The notes under the pieces were generated by a model. That model was not told the origin of the DNA and did not search any database. It worked only from the letters and a program-made list of their open reading frames with translations. A program made the translations under genes and the position numbers. Below are positions 1 through 13,115 of a stretch of 64,000 nt of DNA, in pieces. Positions within the stretch are counted from its first letter, which is position 1. Every line of letters starts with the position of its first letter. The DNA comes from Owenia fusiformis (lineage: Eukaryota > Annelida > Polychaeta > Sabellida > Oweniidae), in assembly GCA_903813345.2 (NCBI GenBank), contig CAIIXF020000011.1, positions 29,134,166 to 29,198,165 of the forward strand, written 5' to 3'.

Positions 1-36
1 CATATTTAAATCACAGTATCATTATTCATCTCAGAA

Positions 37-459
37 CTTAGGGGAGGCATCAAAAGTTCAATGTCTGATAGGAAACTAAATAAATCTAGTTTTGAGTTGG
101 ACCCCCCCCCCTCCCCCTCAAAACTAAATACAATGAAAGTTGATCGCATACTTTTCACATGTTTTAGCGACTCAATTTGGACTTTCATGGGGCCAGTACT
201 ATAACTTATTCATGATTCTTAAAACATGTGCCAACAACAATAGGCATAATATTCCATGTTGTATGCATCTTGGTGAAGAAGGCAGCTGGTAAAGTCTTTA
301 TTTTTAAACCATTCCAAGGCATTTCGAGTCGAAATTGCGAAAAATTTAAATGTTGAAATTTGTCGGATAGCAAACTGAAATAGCTTTGACCCCCTCCCCC
401 CTAAACTAGATTTATTTAGTTTTCTATCAGACATTGATCTTTTGATGCCTCCCCTTAAG
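37..459. mobile_element. Foldback MITE-like element
   Basis: The two ends are long inverted repeats of about 70 bp. The left arm (37-105) begins CTTAGGGGAGGCATCAAAAG and the right arm (about 390-459) is its near-perfect reverse complement ending CCTCCCCTTAAG. Between them is about 280 bp with no coding potential. The short open frames here simply read the arms. This architecture fits a non-autonomous foldback DNA element. I could not find a convincing target-site duplication, so the superfamily is unassigned. Confidence 0.6.
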
Positions 460-1418
460 AAATCAATTAACTTTTTAAACTTATTGAAATAATTTCAATC
501 TTAAAATTATGGTATGTTTTCAGCCTAAAAATACAGGGGAAAGGATTTGTGAATTTATGATGAGAAATAGAAATTTCATTTTTATGTGTTTTAATAATGA
601 CAATATCTTTGGAAATAAGAGATTGCTAGATCCCTATAGTCTACTATTCGTTTCATAAAGTTCCCCTATCGTCAGCCTTTCCATTTGGGGTCACACGACA
701 TGGATAAATACTTTGAAGCAAGTGCAACATACTACATACAACTAATATTTTTCAGAAAAATTCTAATTTACTTATTGATATTTTGAGGCAAACATGACAT
801 ACTATTTTTCATAAAGATTCCAATTTATTGGTATTTCCACAGCTTCTGTTTTCCATTTATGCCATGTATTTAGAATGCATCTTTGGCAATTCCCAGTAAA
901 AGGCCAGATTTTTTAAAGCATTTCAGAATGCAAAGAATGTATGAATAGAAGATCAGAAGGAGATTGTTGATTTGACACTAGAAATTGAAAGTTGTTAATG
1001 TCCTGAGAAATCACAACTTGTGTGTATTTTCTGATAAGTTAAAATAACAGAGATTTTGATACTGTCATTCTGTGGTGTGTAGTTGAGATATGACATTATA
1101 ATCTTTGGTGTTCAGTGCTTTATATACACAAATAACAAGCATTCAGCCCGACCCGACCCTTCATCATGTATTTTACACCCATCCTTTTGAATGTTAAAAT
1201 AAAAAAGAAATTCAGAATTCAGAGTTGAAATGGAAATTTCCAAATTATAATGAATTTTTCCTCAAAATATGTTTCCATTTTGATTAATAAATAATTATCA
1301 AACAATGTAAAGGAATCAGATTAGTTAAAAAATGTTGTAAAGTGACTTTTAATTTGTGAGTAAAAACAGTAAAATGAAATAAAATGTATTATTCTAAACA
1401 AAACATTTTTAATTCCAG
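460..1418. other. Non-coding sequence 5' of the first recognised PRDM1 exon
   Basis: AT-rich sequence with no recognisable coding exon. It is probably PRDM1 intron, because the exon starting at 1419 has a splice acceptor and begins in mid-codon. A small upstream coding exon here cannot be excluded. Confidence 0.5.
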
Positions 1419-1585
1419 GGGATGCCTTAGAAGATTGGGATGAAAAAAAAATATGCGAGAAAGATTTTGACAAAGTGTGCACATACATTGTACCCGACAG
1501 ACCGTGCCAAGATGGTAGAAGTGATCGGGCAGAGGCATCATTGCCACGGAATCTTCTTCTCAAGCCATCAAAAACATTACCAAAC
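1419..1585 (+). CDS. PRDM1 exon (first in window), N-terminal part of PR/SET domain
   Basis: The acceptor AATTCCAG precedes 1419 and the donor GTAAGT follows 1585. The exon begins with two bases of a split codon and ends in phase 0. It encodes [16 protein letters not shown], then [17 protein letters not shown] and [12 protein letters not shown], collinear with the region just before and into the human PR domain. Confidence 0.92.
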
Positions 1586-4500
1586 GTAAGTAGATACCTT
1601 TAAAATTGTTTTTGATATGACACTTGTAGTTGAAAATATACTAAAATTCAAAAATGCTGAACGATCATCTTTATTCACAAGGTTTCAGTTCCTCCGACTT
1701 CACATTTGAAGAAGTCGAAGAAGGAACAATCTTTGACTTTTCTCCTTCAATAGACTTGAAAAAACTTTATTTTCTGTGTATGTTACAAAATTGATCGCAT
1801 AGTAAATAAGTTGACTTTTATAAATTAAAAAAGCACACACATTTAGCATCCAGCGCTTGTCGTATTGGTTACTAGATGAGCAATTTTTTCAAAAGTAGGA
1901 TTTTTATAAATAAGATCTATGGATGGTGCAAGTTATAGGTTGTTTAGATTCATTCAGAAATATGAGTTAATTTACAAGTACAATACATCTGTATTGTAAT
2001 CATATTTCACTTAAAGGTGCAATAATTAGTGCAGAGGGGTTATTCAACGATCATGGACCAGTGTCAAAATATATTTAAGTTTGGATATTTCATCAAGACT
2101 AACATCTTTTTTTATTATCTACAAAGAAACCCCCTAGATAAACATTATTTAAGCTGATATTCCTCTTGAAACATGGTGGATCTTAAAAATATAAAAGTGG
2201 AAGTCCCCTTTTTGAAGCTTTGAACTGAATTTACACTTCTTAATGCTGAAATAGGTATGTCAAAGAAGATGTTAAACCAAATGTTGCCTTGATAGGTCAG
2301 AAAAAAGGAAAAAACTTTCCTATTTTCTCTACAGTCCTTATTGCCCCTTTAAAAGTATTTCTGTAATATAAGACAGTGCCACTAGAATATAAGGTAGTAC
2401 CTCTAAATTGCATGGTAGTGCCTCTTTAGAATAAAATGTGATCAAGTGTTGCCTAATACTCTCAACCTATTAAACACTAAGCTTATAAACTTTAATTACA
2501 ATTTAAAACTGTCGTCTTGAATCTTTTTTTGTGTGATATACCACAATCTTTTAACTCTGTCTGGCCGCAATGTGATTATTACCATAAAGAATAAAACGTT
2601 TCATCGTGATTCTTTGCTGTTATTTAAAAAATTGCGTCTCCGAATACCAACATAACAATAGGTGATCTCTAATGACTCTTTCTGAACATTCTATTGTGAA
2701 TACTCCGCAATGTTAAACCACTTTTACATGCTATTTCAATTTACTCATTATCCCAAATCGCATTTCACATGCTTAAGAACATGAGAAACATATTCTCGTG
2801 TCTGAAAATATTGTCAGGCCACTTTCAGGTATGTTGTAAAGTTGCAGAGATCAAAGGAATCGACTCACGATAAAAGTGTTTTTTAAAAAAGAACATGAAT
2901 TTGGGAGCTCCTGTTTATTGTTAAGTGAAAGTGAACAGGTCAGGATTTGATAAGACAGTCCCAAGTTATGTTCCCTCTCACTCTCTCTCCCTTGTGTATT
3001 TCCTATCTGTACTACATTTCTCCCAAATTGCTTATATGTATTATTGTGCAAGAATTATATGTATTGTTTTATCTCTTAAATATCACTTGACTGTTGCAAA
3101 TTAAACAAAAATGAACTTCCTTTATAAAATATTTTTAAAGAGAGCAGTCTCAGTTTTGGCTGAAGTATTCAGTTTTGTAGTAGTATTTACTGGTCCATAA
3201 CTCACTTAAAACACCAAAGAGAAATATTGCATATTTTAATGTTAAGTATTCAAAGAAATTTTCAGTCTAAAAAATCATATGTGGTTCTGTTAAAAGAATA
3301 TTCAAATGTTTAGTTGTTCACTTTACAGAGGCTTTCACTTTGCCAGGTGTATCACTATATATCTAAATAGTAGTTAGATGATAGCTTTATATTAGTATGT
3401 GGTTATGAAAAACTGAAAAGTATGTCATTCTGACAGACACTTCAGGTGAAAACCAGTCATACATTTGCTTCTGAGACATGATATGCTTAAGGTAGGCAGA
3501 GAAGAGTTATTATTCTGCTAAAATATGCTGATTTGGTTCACAGTCAGCATGATAACAAAATAAGTGTGTGGACACATCTTAGTCCATTTGTCACCCCTAT
3601 ACATCCAATGGTGAACCTAGAAATTGTTAAAAGTACGATGTTTTATGGTCGATTTATGATAATAAGGGTTTTCTGAAGTGATTTAACTGGGTTGTCCAAA
3701 AGTTTAGTTTGGGGAAAAATGATATAGGCTGATTAGGGAGGGGTGCAATCGCTTAACATGGCGTTGACTATTGACTTAGCGTTTGGATACCACCATATAC
3801 CTGGTATGTTACCATGGTAATAGATACAAAAATTTTCCCCAAAGTTATTTTTTTGGCAACCCAGCTAAATCACTCCAATAATCCCTAATGATAGTATTTA
3901 CACAGAAAAACATCATACTTTTAAACATTTGTGTTGTTTGAGCAAAATTTGTTCCACACTGCCCACCTTAAGCACTTGAGTAGATATGATAATGGCTATT
4001 ATTTTAAATGATTATAAAAGGATAGTCCACATCTATATTATTTCACTGATTAAGATGTCATATATTGTTTGCTTAATTACAAGAAAGCATAATTATTCCT
4101 CTCGGTAGAGTCATATGCTACATGAAATAATTTTTTAAAGTGATTTAAAATATTCCAAAGTCATCATCACTCAGACAGGACAGGGGAGACATGATAGAGG
4201 AAAATTTAACATGTTTGTTTTATCTAGAAAGGGTAACTTCAACAATATGGTAACGTAGCTGTTAAAAGTGACAGTTATAAATGGCTGTGCAACAGAATTA
4301 TCTATTTTTTGCCATCAAAAATGACAAGTTTTATCTTAAACAATGACACTGGTTTCGTACCACTCATCTACTGGCACAGTACAATCGGCTTACGTCAACG
4401 TGTCAAATAACTTTTTCTCAAGAACATTTCAATTTTTAAAATATAGATACCAGATGATAAATTACAATGGTTTCAGAGATTCAATGTCTATAAATTGTGA

Positions 4501-7500
4501 TAACTGTCTATATTTGATTCGATTTTTATTCTTATTTAGGACAGAATGCACTTGATCTTCCTGATTTTGTATGCAATATGAATAAACATTTTCTGCATCC
4601 CTGGATTAAGTCTCATCAAGACTCCTCCCCCCCCCCTCTTTTCCAATTGTATATTAACCACTGTTCAAAAGAGAATAAGAAGGGATAGGGAGACATTTGT
4701 CTTGCTTCAAGACCCTGGACACCCCCCCCCCACCCTTATCTAGGCATATAAACCTGATGCACAGCAAGCTTGATGTTTTTGTTATTTAATAAATGTTGAT
4801 GAAATAATAAGTCTGTGGAAGGGGCTTAAATATAATGTTTCTATAGTCTTGCATCGAGTCTCTTGACCCCCCGCCCCCTCCCCCAGCATGTTCATCTCAT
4901 TCAGAGGTAATATCTGAATGGGGGGGGGACACAGGGGCTTAATGTAAAACTTATTTTTATATTAATTATAAATGTAGAAATATTATCAGTACATTTTTTT
5001 CATTGTGATTTATCAGTTGCTTGTAACAGTCCCCTCAAATCACTTGAAAGCCAGCTGTGAGATAATGTCCTTTAAAATTTCACTAACACTTTTAATATCT
5101 CTATACCAGTTCTCTTTTTTCTAGCTCATAGCTTTATCAAGGGGAGGGTGTCTCGGAGCTGCGGGGGAGGGGGGAGTGTTGTAGATTATAATTACATTTC
5201 AAAATATACTAAGGAGACCCTTTCAGTCTCACTCATATTTGGCTTTGTAACGTCATGTTCAACTGAAATTAACGACGGTACTCTAACTGACACTCATGAC
5301 AATTATTTTGTATCAGTTTAATTGAACAACTCTCTCACGTGCTTTTACCAGTAGATACTGCTAAATACAAGTGAATGTTGCCATGTTAAGAGATTGTTTA
5401 TCGAAGAACGATACAAAATATGTCACTCGTCAAAAACCAAAAACTGATTTGCATAGTTAGTTTAGAAAGAATGCTAAATACTGTATTGTCTTCTTAGATT
5501 CAGTTAGCATAATGTTATTGTTGAATAAATTAAGAATATATTAAATGTTAAAAATATGCAATAAAGTGTAGCGCTTTTGGATCAGATTGGAAAGATTATT
5601 ACAGATTTTATATTTTAAAATCTGGTCTAGTTTGTTAATTAAAATTACCCAATTGCATATAATTACCCATTTGCATATATTGGTCACAAGAATAGAAACA
5701 TCATGAAATTGTTGATCTCTTCATTCAATTTAATATAACAATTTTGTTCTACTAATTTCTAAGCCTTTTGGTAAATGTTTTGTTCAACCGTAAATTATAG
5801 TTAAAAAACAAGTCAGAGTGGGGGCTTATGATAAAAAAATAAAATAAAAAGTTCTTATATATTTTCACAAATTTCACATGAGGTTTATATTTTTTCTTTT
5901 ATCAATTAAAAAGAAATCAGTAATTTTTGTATAATGAAATTGTTACCTTATGAACAGTTAACAGTAAACCAAATATGCATTGAGTTCAGAATTTTATCTT
6001 TTTTTCATTTGTTTCTATGTGTTAGAGTATAAGGTGCTAAAATGTGTAAATAATAGAGTGGAGGTAGCTCATTAAGTGGATTATTTTATCTATTAAAGGT
6101 GACATTAGGGTGAATATGAAAGCGAAAACATATCTTTTTAATCAGCCATCTTGACTTTTGCCAGTTAAAATGAGTGTGATTTGATAAAATGCTTTACTAA
6201 TTAGAAATGTTCAGTTTGAGAAATCACTTTTACTTTTGCCTCAAGTGGAATAAATTTTGCGATTTGCTTTCATCTTTTTTAAGAAATTATGTTAACACTC
6301 AAAGATACAAGTGTTTATATGGTTTAATTACGAGTCAAATTGTCAATTTACACATTGAAATTTATAAATTTTTATTTTTCTACTTTAAGAACATATGCAT
6401 GCGCTGTATGTACATCTATCACCAAAGAAATAATCAAAGCATTAAAAATGTAAAAAGTATTTTTAAGAACAATGTGCAATTTTTACAATCAACATTTTCT
6501 ATCAATGAAAGGGCTCAATGTGTACCTACTCAAAGACAGACTTTTACTGTTTACAATCTTAGATAACTGAACAGCGAAAATTATACGAAATTAACTTAAA
6601 TGTTCGATTTCTAAGATTTCAGCTTGTATTAACATGTGCTTAAGATAATAGCTAAGGTAACCTATAAGAGCCTGAGTTGGAAATTAGATGATTATTATAA
6701 TTACAATATGGATATACAATTATGAGTAATGAAATGTGGGTGTTGACAGTTTCAGTATGTACATAACGTAACACATAACATACATGGATTAAAAATATAA
6801 AAATGGCAGGTGTGGGACAGAAACTCAGAATTAATAATCCAATCCCCACCCTGTCTTCCAATATAGATTGGGTGAAGGGGTGTTGATATAGGATTCAGAC
6901 AGTTGTAATTTTGATTGATGTATTTCCTTCTAACTTATTTCTATAAATACCCAAAAATAAATAAATACGTATAAATAGTCTTTAAGAAAGCTACATTTAA
7001 GAACATAAACAGCTAGTTATTATTTTTTATGGAAAATCAGTTTATTTTATTCATTATAATCATAAAATTTCTTACTAAATTGTGTGAATGAAAATAAGTT
7101 ACTTTTTACATTATCATAGGACTAAAAAATATTTTCACAAACTCTTGATACATAAGAGGTTCTAACCCATCTAACCCATGGACATGTAACAATTGTTTAT
7201 CACATGTTATCATTTCTATTGTATTTTGAAGATCTCAATATACATTTTGACAAAATTAAGTGTATCTCAAGATATTTTCTACTGTAACCTTTCTCTGCTT
7301 TCATTATCTCCAAAACTGACAAGATTCATTTCAAGAAATCTCACCAGTAACTGATTATTGATTATTAAACTCAAGTTTCTATTGTTTTCTATTGTTATGT
7401 TTTTGCTGAAGATAATAGTCGAGTCTCTAGCTTGACAGGTTTATCTCATTTAGTTTTAGATTGTAAGGTTAATGTATATTATCAGCCCATTTATTAGGAA

Positions 7501-10500
7501 TAATCACGTAGAAAATTTTGATTGTCTTTTATTTGGTCATTTTATGAAATTGAATTTTTGGAGAAACAATTTCTATGGACTCATTTTTAATCTATCAAGT
7601 CCTGATTCATCAACATGACTTAGTAACCCATTTGTCAGTATATTACCCTGTATTTAAATATACCATATAAGGTCATACAGTATTATACCATATAGTAATT
7701 ATATAAATATTTTAATATTTCCAGGTTATGGGTGTATACAGTAGCGAACATATCCCACGTGGTACACGCTTTGGCCCTCTGGTGGGAGAAATATTCACTA
7801 AAGACAATGTGCCAACCCATACAAGCAGACAATACTTCTGGAGAGTAAGTATTACAACCTTTTATCTGAGAATAATTTTTAAATTTTTTTATGTATAATC
7901 ATTATTCAGAATCATGGGAAATAAATTTTCTAATACATGTACTTCGATGACAATGTGCCATTTTATGTGACCCTCAAAAACACTTGCTATTAAAATCTTC
8001 ATGGAATTTCAGAATTGTTATTAAAAATTTAGGCAACACTCTAATAATACGTAAATGAATAATGTTTTTATTTGCTCAAAAGTCATCAATTCTTTGTTTT
8101 GCATTCCAGGTCTACAACAATGATGAGCTTTATTTCTACATAGATGGCGCTAGCTGCAGCAAGAGTAACTGGATGCGTTACGTCAACCCCGCCCACTCAC
8201 AGGGAGAACAGAACCTGATTGCATGCCAAGTGAACTTTGACATCTACTTTTATACTATCAAAGCTGTAGCACCAGGGGCTGAGCTGTTGGTCTGGTATTG
8301 TGACGAGTTTTCAGCAAGACTTGGCAAATCTTTGTCACCAGTTCAGCTTAATATTCCAGGTTAGTGCCTGATATGTGTAAAGATGGTATGAATTTTAGTT
8401 TCAAGTTAAATTCAAGTTTCGGAAGCAAATCAACATTTTCAGATTTCTTTATAGGGAGTGAAACCATAATAAAAAATTAGATACTTCATTTCATGAAATG
8501 TAGAATATAGATACTAAATAAATATACTTTGAAATGTGTGCTCATCTTTCTTTTGGCTTCATATGTTTGAAATGAAAAAGCGAGTTCAAGAGTAAAACAT
8601 CATGAATGAAACATTAAAATTGTGTTTCCAGTTTGCAAAGAACAAACAACCCCTCAAGAACAACCAAATTCTCGGCACAACCAATATGATAGAAAACACA
8701 ACACAGATGTACAAAAACACAATGATGACAAAGTCACCAAAGTGAATCAAGACAATGTGAAACATGATTCAAATGAGACAAATGATACAGTGTTGGACTT
8801 CAGCACTAAAGACAATAACACAGCAGTGAATGAACCAGTTCATAGCCCACTTAAGATCCCTAACCCAAGGCGATCAATTATCAAAAGTACATTTGATGTG
8901 AAACATATCCTAGGCCATACATCTGATGATGAAGATACAAAACCACCTATTCCTGTATCTGTTCGTCCTTCCACTGAGCCAAGAAGGACAGAGAGCAATA
9001 AACGCCCCTCCAATGGTTTGATTGAAGATTTATTGGTTAAGAAAATGAGGGAATCTGAAGCTGTGTTACCACCAGCACATAATGCTTTGTTGAATTATCC
9101 CCAGTACCCTGGTTCAACGATAACCCCTCATGTTCCATTCCCTCCATTCTATCCACACTTGCCAGCAAATCAACAATCAATGACATCACCAATACCAAAC
9201 TCTCATGAGACACCAAGGATATCGGGGTCATCTTCTAAAGCTTCCCCACCCCATCATGTATCACCTCATCTTGCAGGTGCTTCACCATTGGCTTCACCAA
9301 CCATGGAAGCCATATCACCCAAACCTTCACCTAAATATAGTGAGTCAAGCTCCATTGAAAGAATAGACGAAGAGAGACAATCCAAAGGTGTATCGCCAAA
9401 TAACTACACCTCTGCTCCTATCCATAACAGCTTTCCATTTTATCCAATAAGGAACCCCCTGTTTCCAAATATGTTGCCCCAAATTAAAACAGAAAAGACA
9501 GATGGTATTACTAATATTCCACCCATAGCAACACCAACAATCCCTCCCTTGTTATCCAAGATGGATGCCAGATCTAATAATCACTTAATGTACCATCCTA
9601 TGATGCCACTGTACTCCATGAACCCAATGATGATGAATGCCGCCATGCCCAGCCTTCCCTGGTCTGGCCTGTACCAACACCAGGCTGCATACCAAGCCAT
9701 GCAAGCCCAGCTACTTCAAAACAACATGACCAGCCATAAACCAGCCAGCAAACCAGATGAAGTTCTCAACCTTTCTAAGCCTAAATATGAGTTCAGCAAC
9801 GACCAGCAAGATTACCAGAGCAGCTTAGAGTACCAAGATAAGCTGAGAGGGTACAGATCACTGCCCTTTCCACTGAAGAAACGAGATGGCAAGATGCACT
9901 ATGAATGCAACGTGTGTAGTAAGTCATTCGGGCAGCTTTCAAACCTGAAAGTCCACCTGCGAACCCACACTGGCGAACGTCCATTCAAATGTTTACAATG
10001 TGGTAAAGGATTCACACAACTGGCTCATCTACAGAAACACAACTTAGTCCACACGGGAGAAAAACCCCATCAATGCTCTGTATGCTCTAAACGCTTTAGT
10101 AGTACCAGTAATCTTAAAACCCACATGCGACTGCACAGTGGAGAAAAACCATTCACATGCAAGTTATGTCCAGCAAAGTTCACCCAGTTTGTCCATCTTA
10201 AACTGCACAAAAGACTCCATACAAATGAACGACCATATGAGTGCCCAAAATGTAGTAGAAAGTATATCAGCGCAAGTGGCTTGAAAACACACTGGAAGAC
10301 TGGAAATTGTGGTATAAGTTCTGAAGCTATCTCAGAGTATAGCAGAATGATGGATTGCAACTTGGTTGATAATCCCGCTTCCCCATCAGTCATCCCATTC
10401 TTTAATCCATTTAGTAAACTGGAGCGTACTGGAGCTGAGCTGGACTCATTGAGCAGTGCATTTGATGCCCTTGAGAAAGAACGTCTGAAAGCCCAAAAGG

Positions 10501-11003
10501 AGCACATTGCACAACTAGATGAACTCTACAAAAGAGATGGTGAGATGAGACGGGAACACACACTTCTTTCTCAACAGAGGTCTCCAGTGTTCCCCGAGTC
10601 CCTAACAGCACATTCCCGCATTTACCCTGATAGTGTCACTCACTCCCCTGAACTACCCCCTGGTTACCCAGTCTACCACCCTCAATCTACAAAAGGGTCT
10701 CCTAGGTCAATATCTCCTGAGGGGTCAAGGTCACCCCATAGGGAAATGTCAAGGTCACCAACACGATCATTGGAAGCATTTGAAAATCATAATGATAGTT
10801 TTGAGAGTCAGAAATATTCTATTGGTTCAAGAAGCCCTGAGTCTGAAGACAGTATAATGTCAGATCCTGAATGTGATGTCACAATTGAAGAAAATATTGA
10901 TGTCAGTGATGATGTCATATCTAATGAAGCTTTTGTACCTCGATCTGATCCTATGGTTCTAAGTGGAACACATAATCACCAAATAGGGACTGTCGCATCA
11001 TAA
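1419..11003 (+). CDS. PRDM1/Blimp-1 orthologue (PR/SET domain, five zinc fingers), 5' partial
   Basis: Sequence-specific transcriptional repressor of the PRDM family, acting in the nucleus. Four exons join in phase: 1419-1585, 7725-7844, 8110-8359 and 8632-11003, about 969 residues in total (human PRDM1 has about 825). The first three encode the PR/SET domain, with PRDM1-typical blocks [43 protein letters not shown] and [10 protein letters not shown]. The last exon holds a long Ser/Pro/Met-rich linker, the five zinc fingers and an acidic tail. PRDM1 PR domains are generally regarded as lacking strong methyltransferase activity. Repression in vertebrates works through recruited corepressors. 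Two PxDLS-like segments (VLDFSTKD and VLNLSKPK) could be CtBP contacts, and IKTE fits a SUMO consensus; both are inferences. The start codon is not visible. Close PRDM paralogues are excluded by the finger sequences, which match PRDM1 almost residue for residue. Confidence 0.95.
1586..7724 (+). other. PRDM1 intron between the two PR-domain exons
   Basis: A 6.1-kb intron with GTAAGT donor and TTTCCAG acceptor. It contains one foldback element (3626-3925, listed separately) and a stretch at 4620-5175 with several runs of 8 or more C or G. Small open frames at 4343-4555 and 6207-6566 have no recognisable similarity and no codon structure. I see nothing else in it. Confidence 0.8.
3626..3925. mobile_element. 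Foldback element in PRDM1 intron
   Basis: Imperfect inverted arms of about 95 bp (3626-3720 and 3830-3925) surround a 110-bp centre. Matching segments include TTAAAAGTACGATGTTTTAT on the left and its counterpart on the right, and TTTGGGGAAAA against TTTTCCCCAAA. No coding potential. It looks like a decayed palindromic MITE. Confidence 0.5.
7725..7844 (+). CDS. PRDM1 exon, central PR/SET domain
   Basis: Exactly 40 codons, phase 0 at both ends, between TTTCCAG and GTAAGT. It encodes [30 protein letters not shown] and RQYFWR. The block matches human PRDM1 in order and spacing and is the most diagnostic part of the PR domain in this window. Confidence 0.94.
8110..8359 (+). CDS. PRDM1 exon, C-terminal half of PR/SET domain
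   Basis: Starts after GCATTCCAG and ends one base into a codon before GTTAGT. It encodes the YFYIDG block, [29 protein letters not shown] and [14 protein letters not shown], the core fold of PRDM1-type PR domains. The split codon at its end is completed by TT at 8632 to give valine. Confidence 0.95.
8632..11003 (+). CDS. PRDM1 terminal exon: linker, five zinc fingers, acidic C-terminus
   Basis: One 2372-nt exon encodes 789 residues and the TAA stop (11001-11003). The first 420 residues form a low-complexity Ser/Pro/His/Met-rich linker with [14 protein letters not shown]-type stretches. At 9900-10310 lie five consecutive fingers. Four are classical C2H2 with TGE(R/K)P linkers; the fifth (CPKC...H...C) has a C2HC arrangement ending in GNC, as in vertebrate PRDM1. 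In vertebrates fingers 1-2 carry most of the GAAAG-type DNA binding. Downstream are an acidic/Lys coiled segment ([20 protein letters not shown]), several SP dipeptides ([21 protein letters not shown]) that look like phosphorylation sites, and a tail rich in Asp/Glu. Vertebrates split the finger region over several exons, whereas here it is uninterrupted. Confidence 0.96.
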
Positions 11004-11672
11004 TAGAGATTGATGCATTATCTAAATTCAATTACTCCATTTCTGAATGACATTGTTTTTGGCAGAAAGGGAGGGTTTGGGTTTCATTATTTCCTTACAG
11101 AGCAGTCCCAAATCTCATAATCATACAGCTGAATGTTGCAACAATAATTTATTTTTAAATTATTACTCTTTATGTCATGTATGAATATATACTTCATAAT
11201 AATCAAAACTGATGTCTCAAAAGGTACTCCAGTACAGCATTTATATTTATTTCACACTTGGGCCCAAACTAGCAAATACACAATACATGTATAAAAGTGT
11301 AAGGTCTATTTTGTGTGATTAATTTATATCCATGTATATTCTTCAAGTCAGATATCTATTAAGTCTTATATGATAACATAATATGTAGATACCTTAGTTG
11401 TAACAATACTTTAGAAAGATAGGTAACACAGTTGAAGTTTTTTAATATTTAAAAAATCAGTTTTTGACAGAAGTCTCACGATTTCTATATCTGTACTAAA
11501 ATAAGTGACGTCCTTATTTGAGCCTCAACTAGACAGAGCTCTTACAAAGTGTAAAACTAGAAGTGTATATTATTCATTTATGAGTGACATCTAACATATT
11601 TAATGGTATATGTGTATATATGTAGTTGTTATGCCTTTTGTTCAGGGTAATGAATATATAGGAAGGAATAAA
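11004..11672 (+). other. PRDM1 3' untranslated region
   Basis: AT-rich sequence with several ATTTA-like motifs, running from the stop codon to the first AATAAA (11667-11672). AU-rich 3' ends are common on short-lived transcription-factor mRNAs, but that role is an inference. A further AATAAA at 12144-12149 could give a longer form. Confidence 0.55.
11667..11672 (+). terminator. Poly(A) signal AATAAA, PRDM1
   Basis: Canonical AATAAA about 665 nt after the PRDM1 stop codon, on the coding strand. A second copy is at 12144-12149. Which one is used cannot be decided from sequence. Confidence 0.45.
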
Positions 11673-12404
11673 CATATATTTATTATGTGTGAAAGAAACT
11701 TGGATTATATTTGTCTCTTTGAGTAAACCATACATCTATTTAAGTTATGATAGTTTATTTACTGTATTTATCTTTGAATTGGCGCTACTAATTTGACTTG
11801 TGATATTGAACATATTGGCCATCTTTCTTATAAAAAGAATTGCACTGAACAAAATACAGATAGCGAATCAAATTCCTGGGAATTTTCGCAACTTTTTTTA
11901 TTTTTATTTTTCTTGATTAGCTAAATTGGAATGCTCGCCAATAAAAAAACAAATCCAGTTTATATAATAGTCACTTGAAACTTTTTCCCAACTTATAAAA
12001 ATATCCTTTTTGATGAAAAGCCCTAACTAGAATGATAAATCTGTTTTATTATTCACTGTTATATTCCTCACTCTGTCATTGGATCACCATTAAATGTGAT
12101 TGGCTGACCTTTGTTGGTCTTTATTTTTAAAGCAGTGACTCCAAATAAAACTTGTTCAATTTTTCATTCAATATTGGAATGTAATACACTGGATGATATA
12201 CCAACTAGGAAATATGCTTTAGTTTACACTAGATAAACTGCTGGGAAATATTTTTATTTTCTTTATACATGTAGAACATAGGCCAATCAGAGAGTGGGGA
12301 ATATTACAGTAAAATAATAATATTCATTATTTACCATTTATTTGAGGGTAAAAGTGACACAAAATAATTTTATAAATCCAGCCGAAACATAGGTCTAACA
12401 ATAT

Positions 12405-13115
12405 ACAAATAGTGACTGCCATTGAGGGCAATAGTGTAAATGATTTCCCCGAGGGAATATCCTCTACAATGTACTATTCCCTCAGCCTGCGGCTTCGGGA
12501 ATAGTACATTGTAGAGGATATTCCCAAGGGGAAATCATTTACACTATTGCTCGAAATTAGGCAGTCACTATTTGTTTTATTATATACCCTATACTGACTC
12601 TTGTCCCGTTTCCTCTGCGAAAGCCAAAAAGGCTTAGAAAGCCCCCTCCCCGGGTCCATTGTTAGCATTATAAGCTGTGACGTCATCAGATGCTCAACAG
12701 AAATTTTTGCCTCTGAGACTCTCACTTGACAAATTCAATCGCGTTTAACACGCGGAATAGATTATCATAACACTTGAAATTACACAGACGTATTGAGCTT
12801 AGGGAACTTTATACACGTTGCTTATATTGTATCGTTCACGCACGTCTGTCATGGTGAACGGAGTTGATTTGTGTTTGTGCTCATCCTCCATTTTTCTGTT
12901 TTTCGTCTGCGCAGTGATGATGCGCAGACGTTTCCAAGGGTAATAGAAGTTGCAATCGTGACGTCAGCGGGCAATAGTTCAAATGTATATTCCCGCTGAC
13001 GTCACATTTGAGGGAATATAACTTTCCGAGGGTAATAGTAAATCGATTTCGGAACACGTGACTAGGTATTGACCAATCAGGATTAGTGTTACATATTGGG
13101 TATATAATAATAATC
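12405..13115. mobile_element. Compound palindromic element cluster
   Basis: Three inverted repeats lie close together. The first has arms at 12405-12480 and 12498-12576 around a 17-bp loop. The second is a hairpin at 12904-12930 (CGTCTGCGCA / TGCGCAGACG). The third is at 12957-13009 and pairs GTGACGTCAGCGGG with CCCGCTGACGTCAC. The motif AGGG(C/T/A)AATA recurs in both orientations. ATTATATACCC near 12580 is inverted as GGGTATATAAT near 13100, possibly the termini of one element. The CRE-like TGACGTCA cores could bind CREB/ATF proteins. Origin as a foldback transposon is likely, but the borders are uncertain. Confidence 0.5.

Noticed and set aside
6207-6566. 119-codon frame in the PRDM1 intron
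   Set aside because: Lys/Asn/Phe/Tyr-rich, as expected by chance in AT-rich intron, and similar to nothing recognised.
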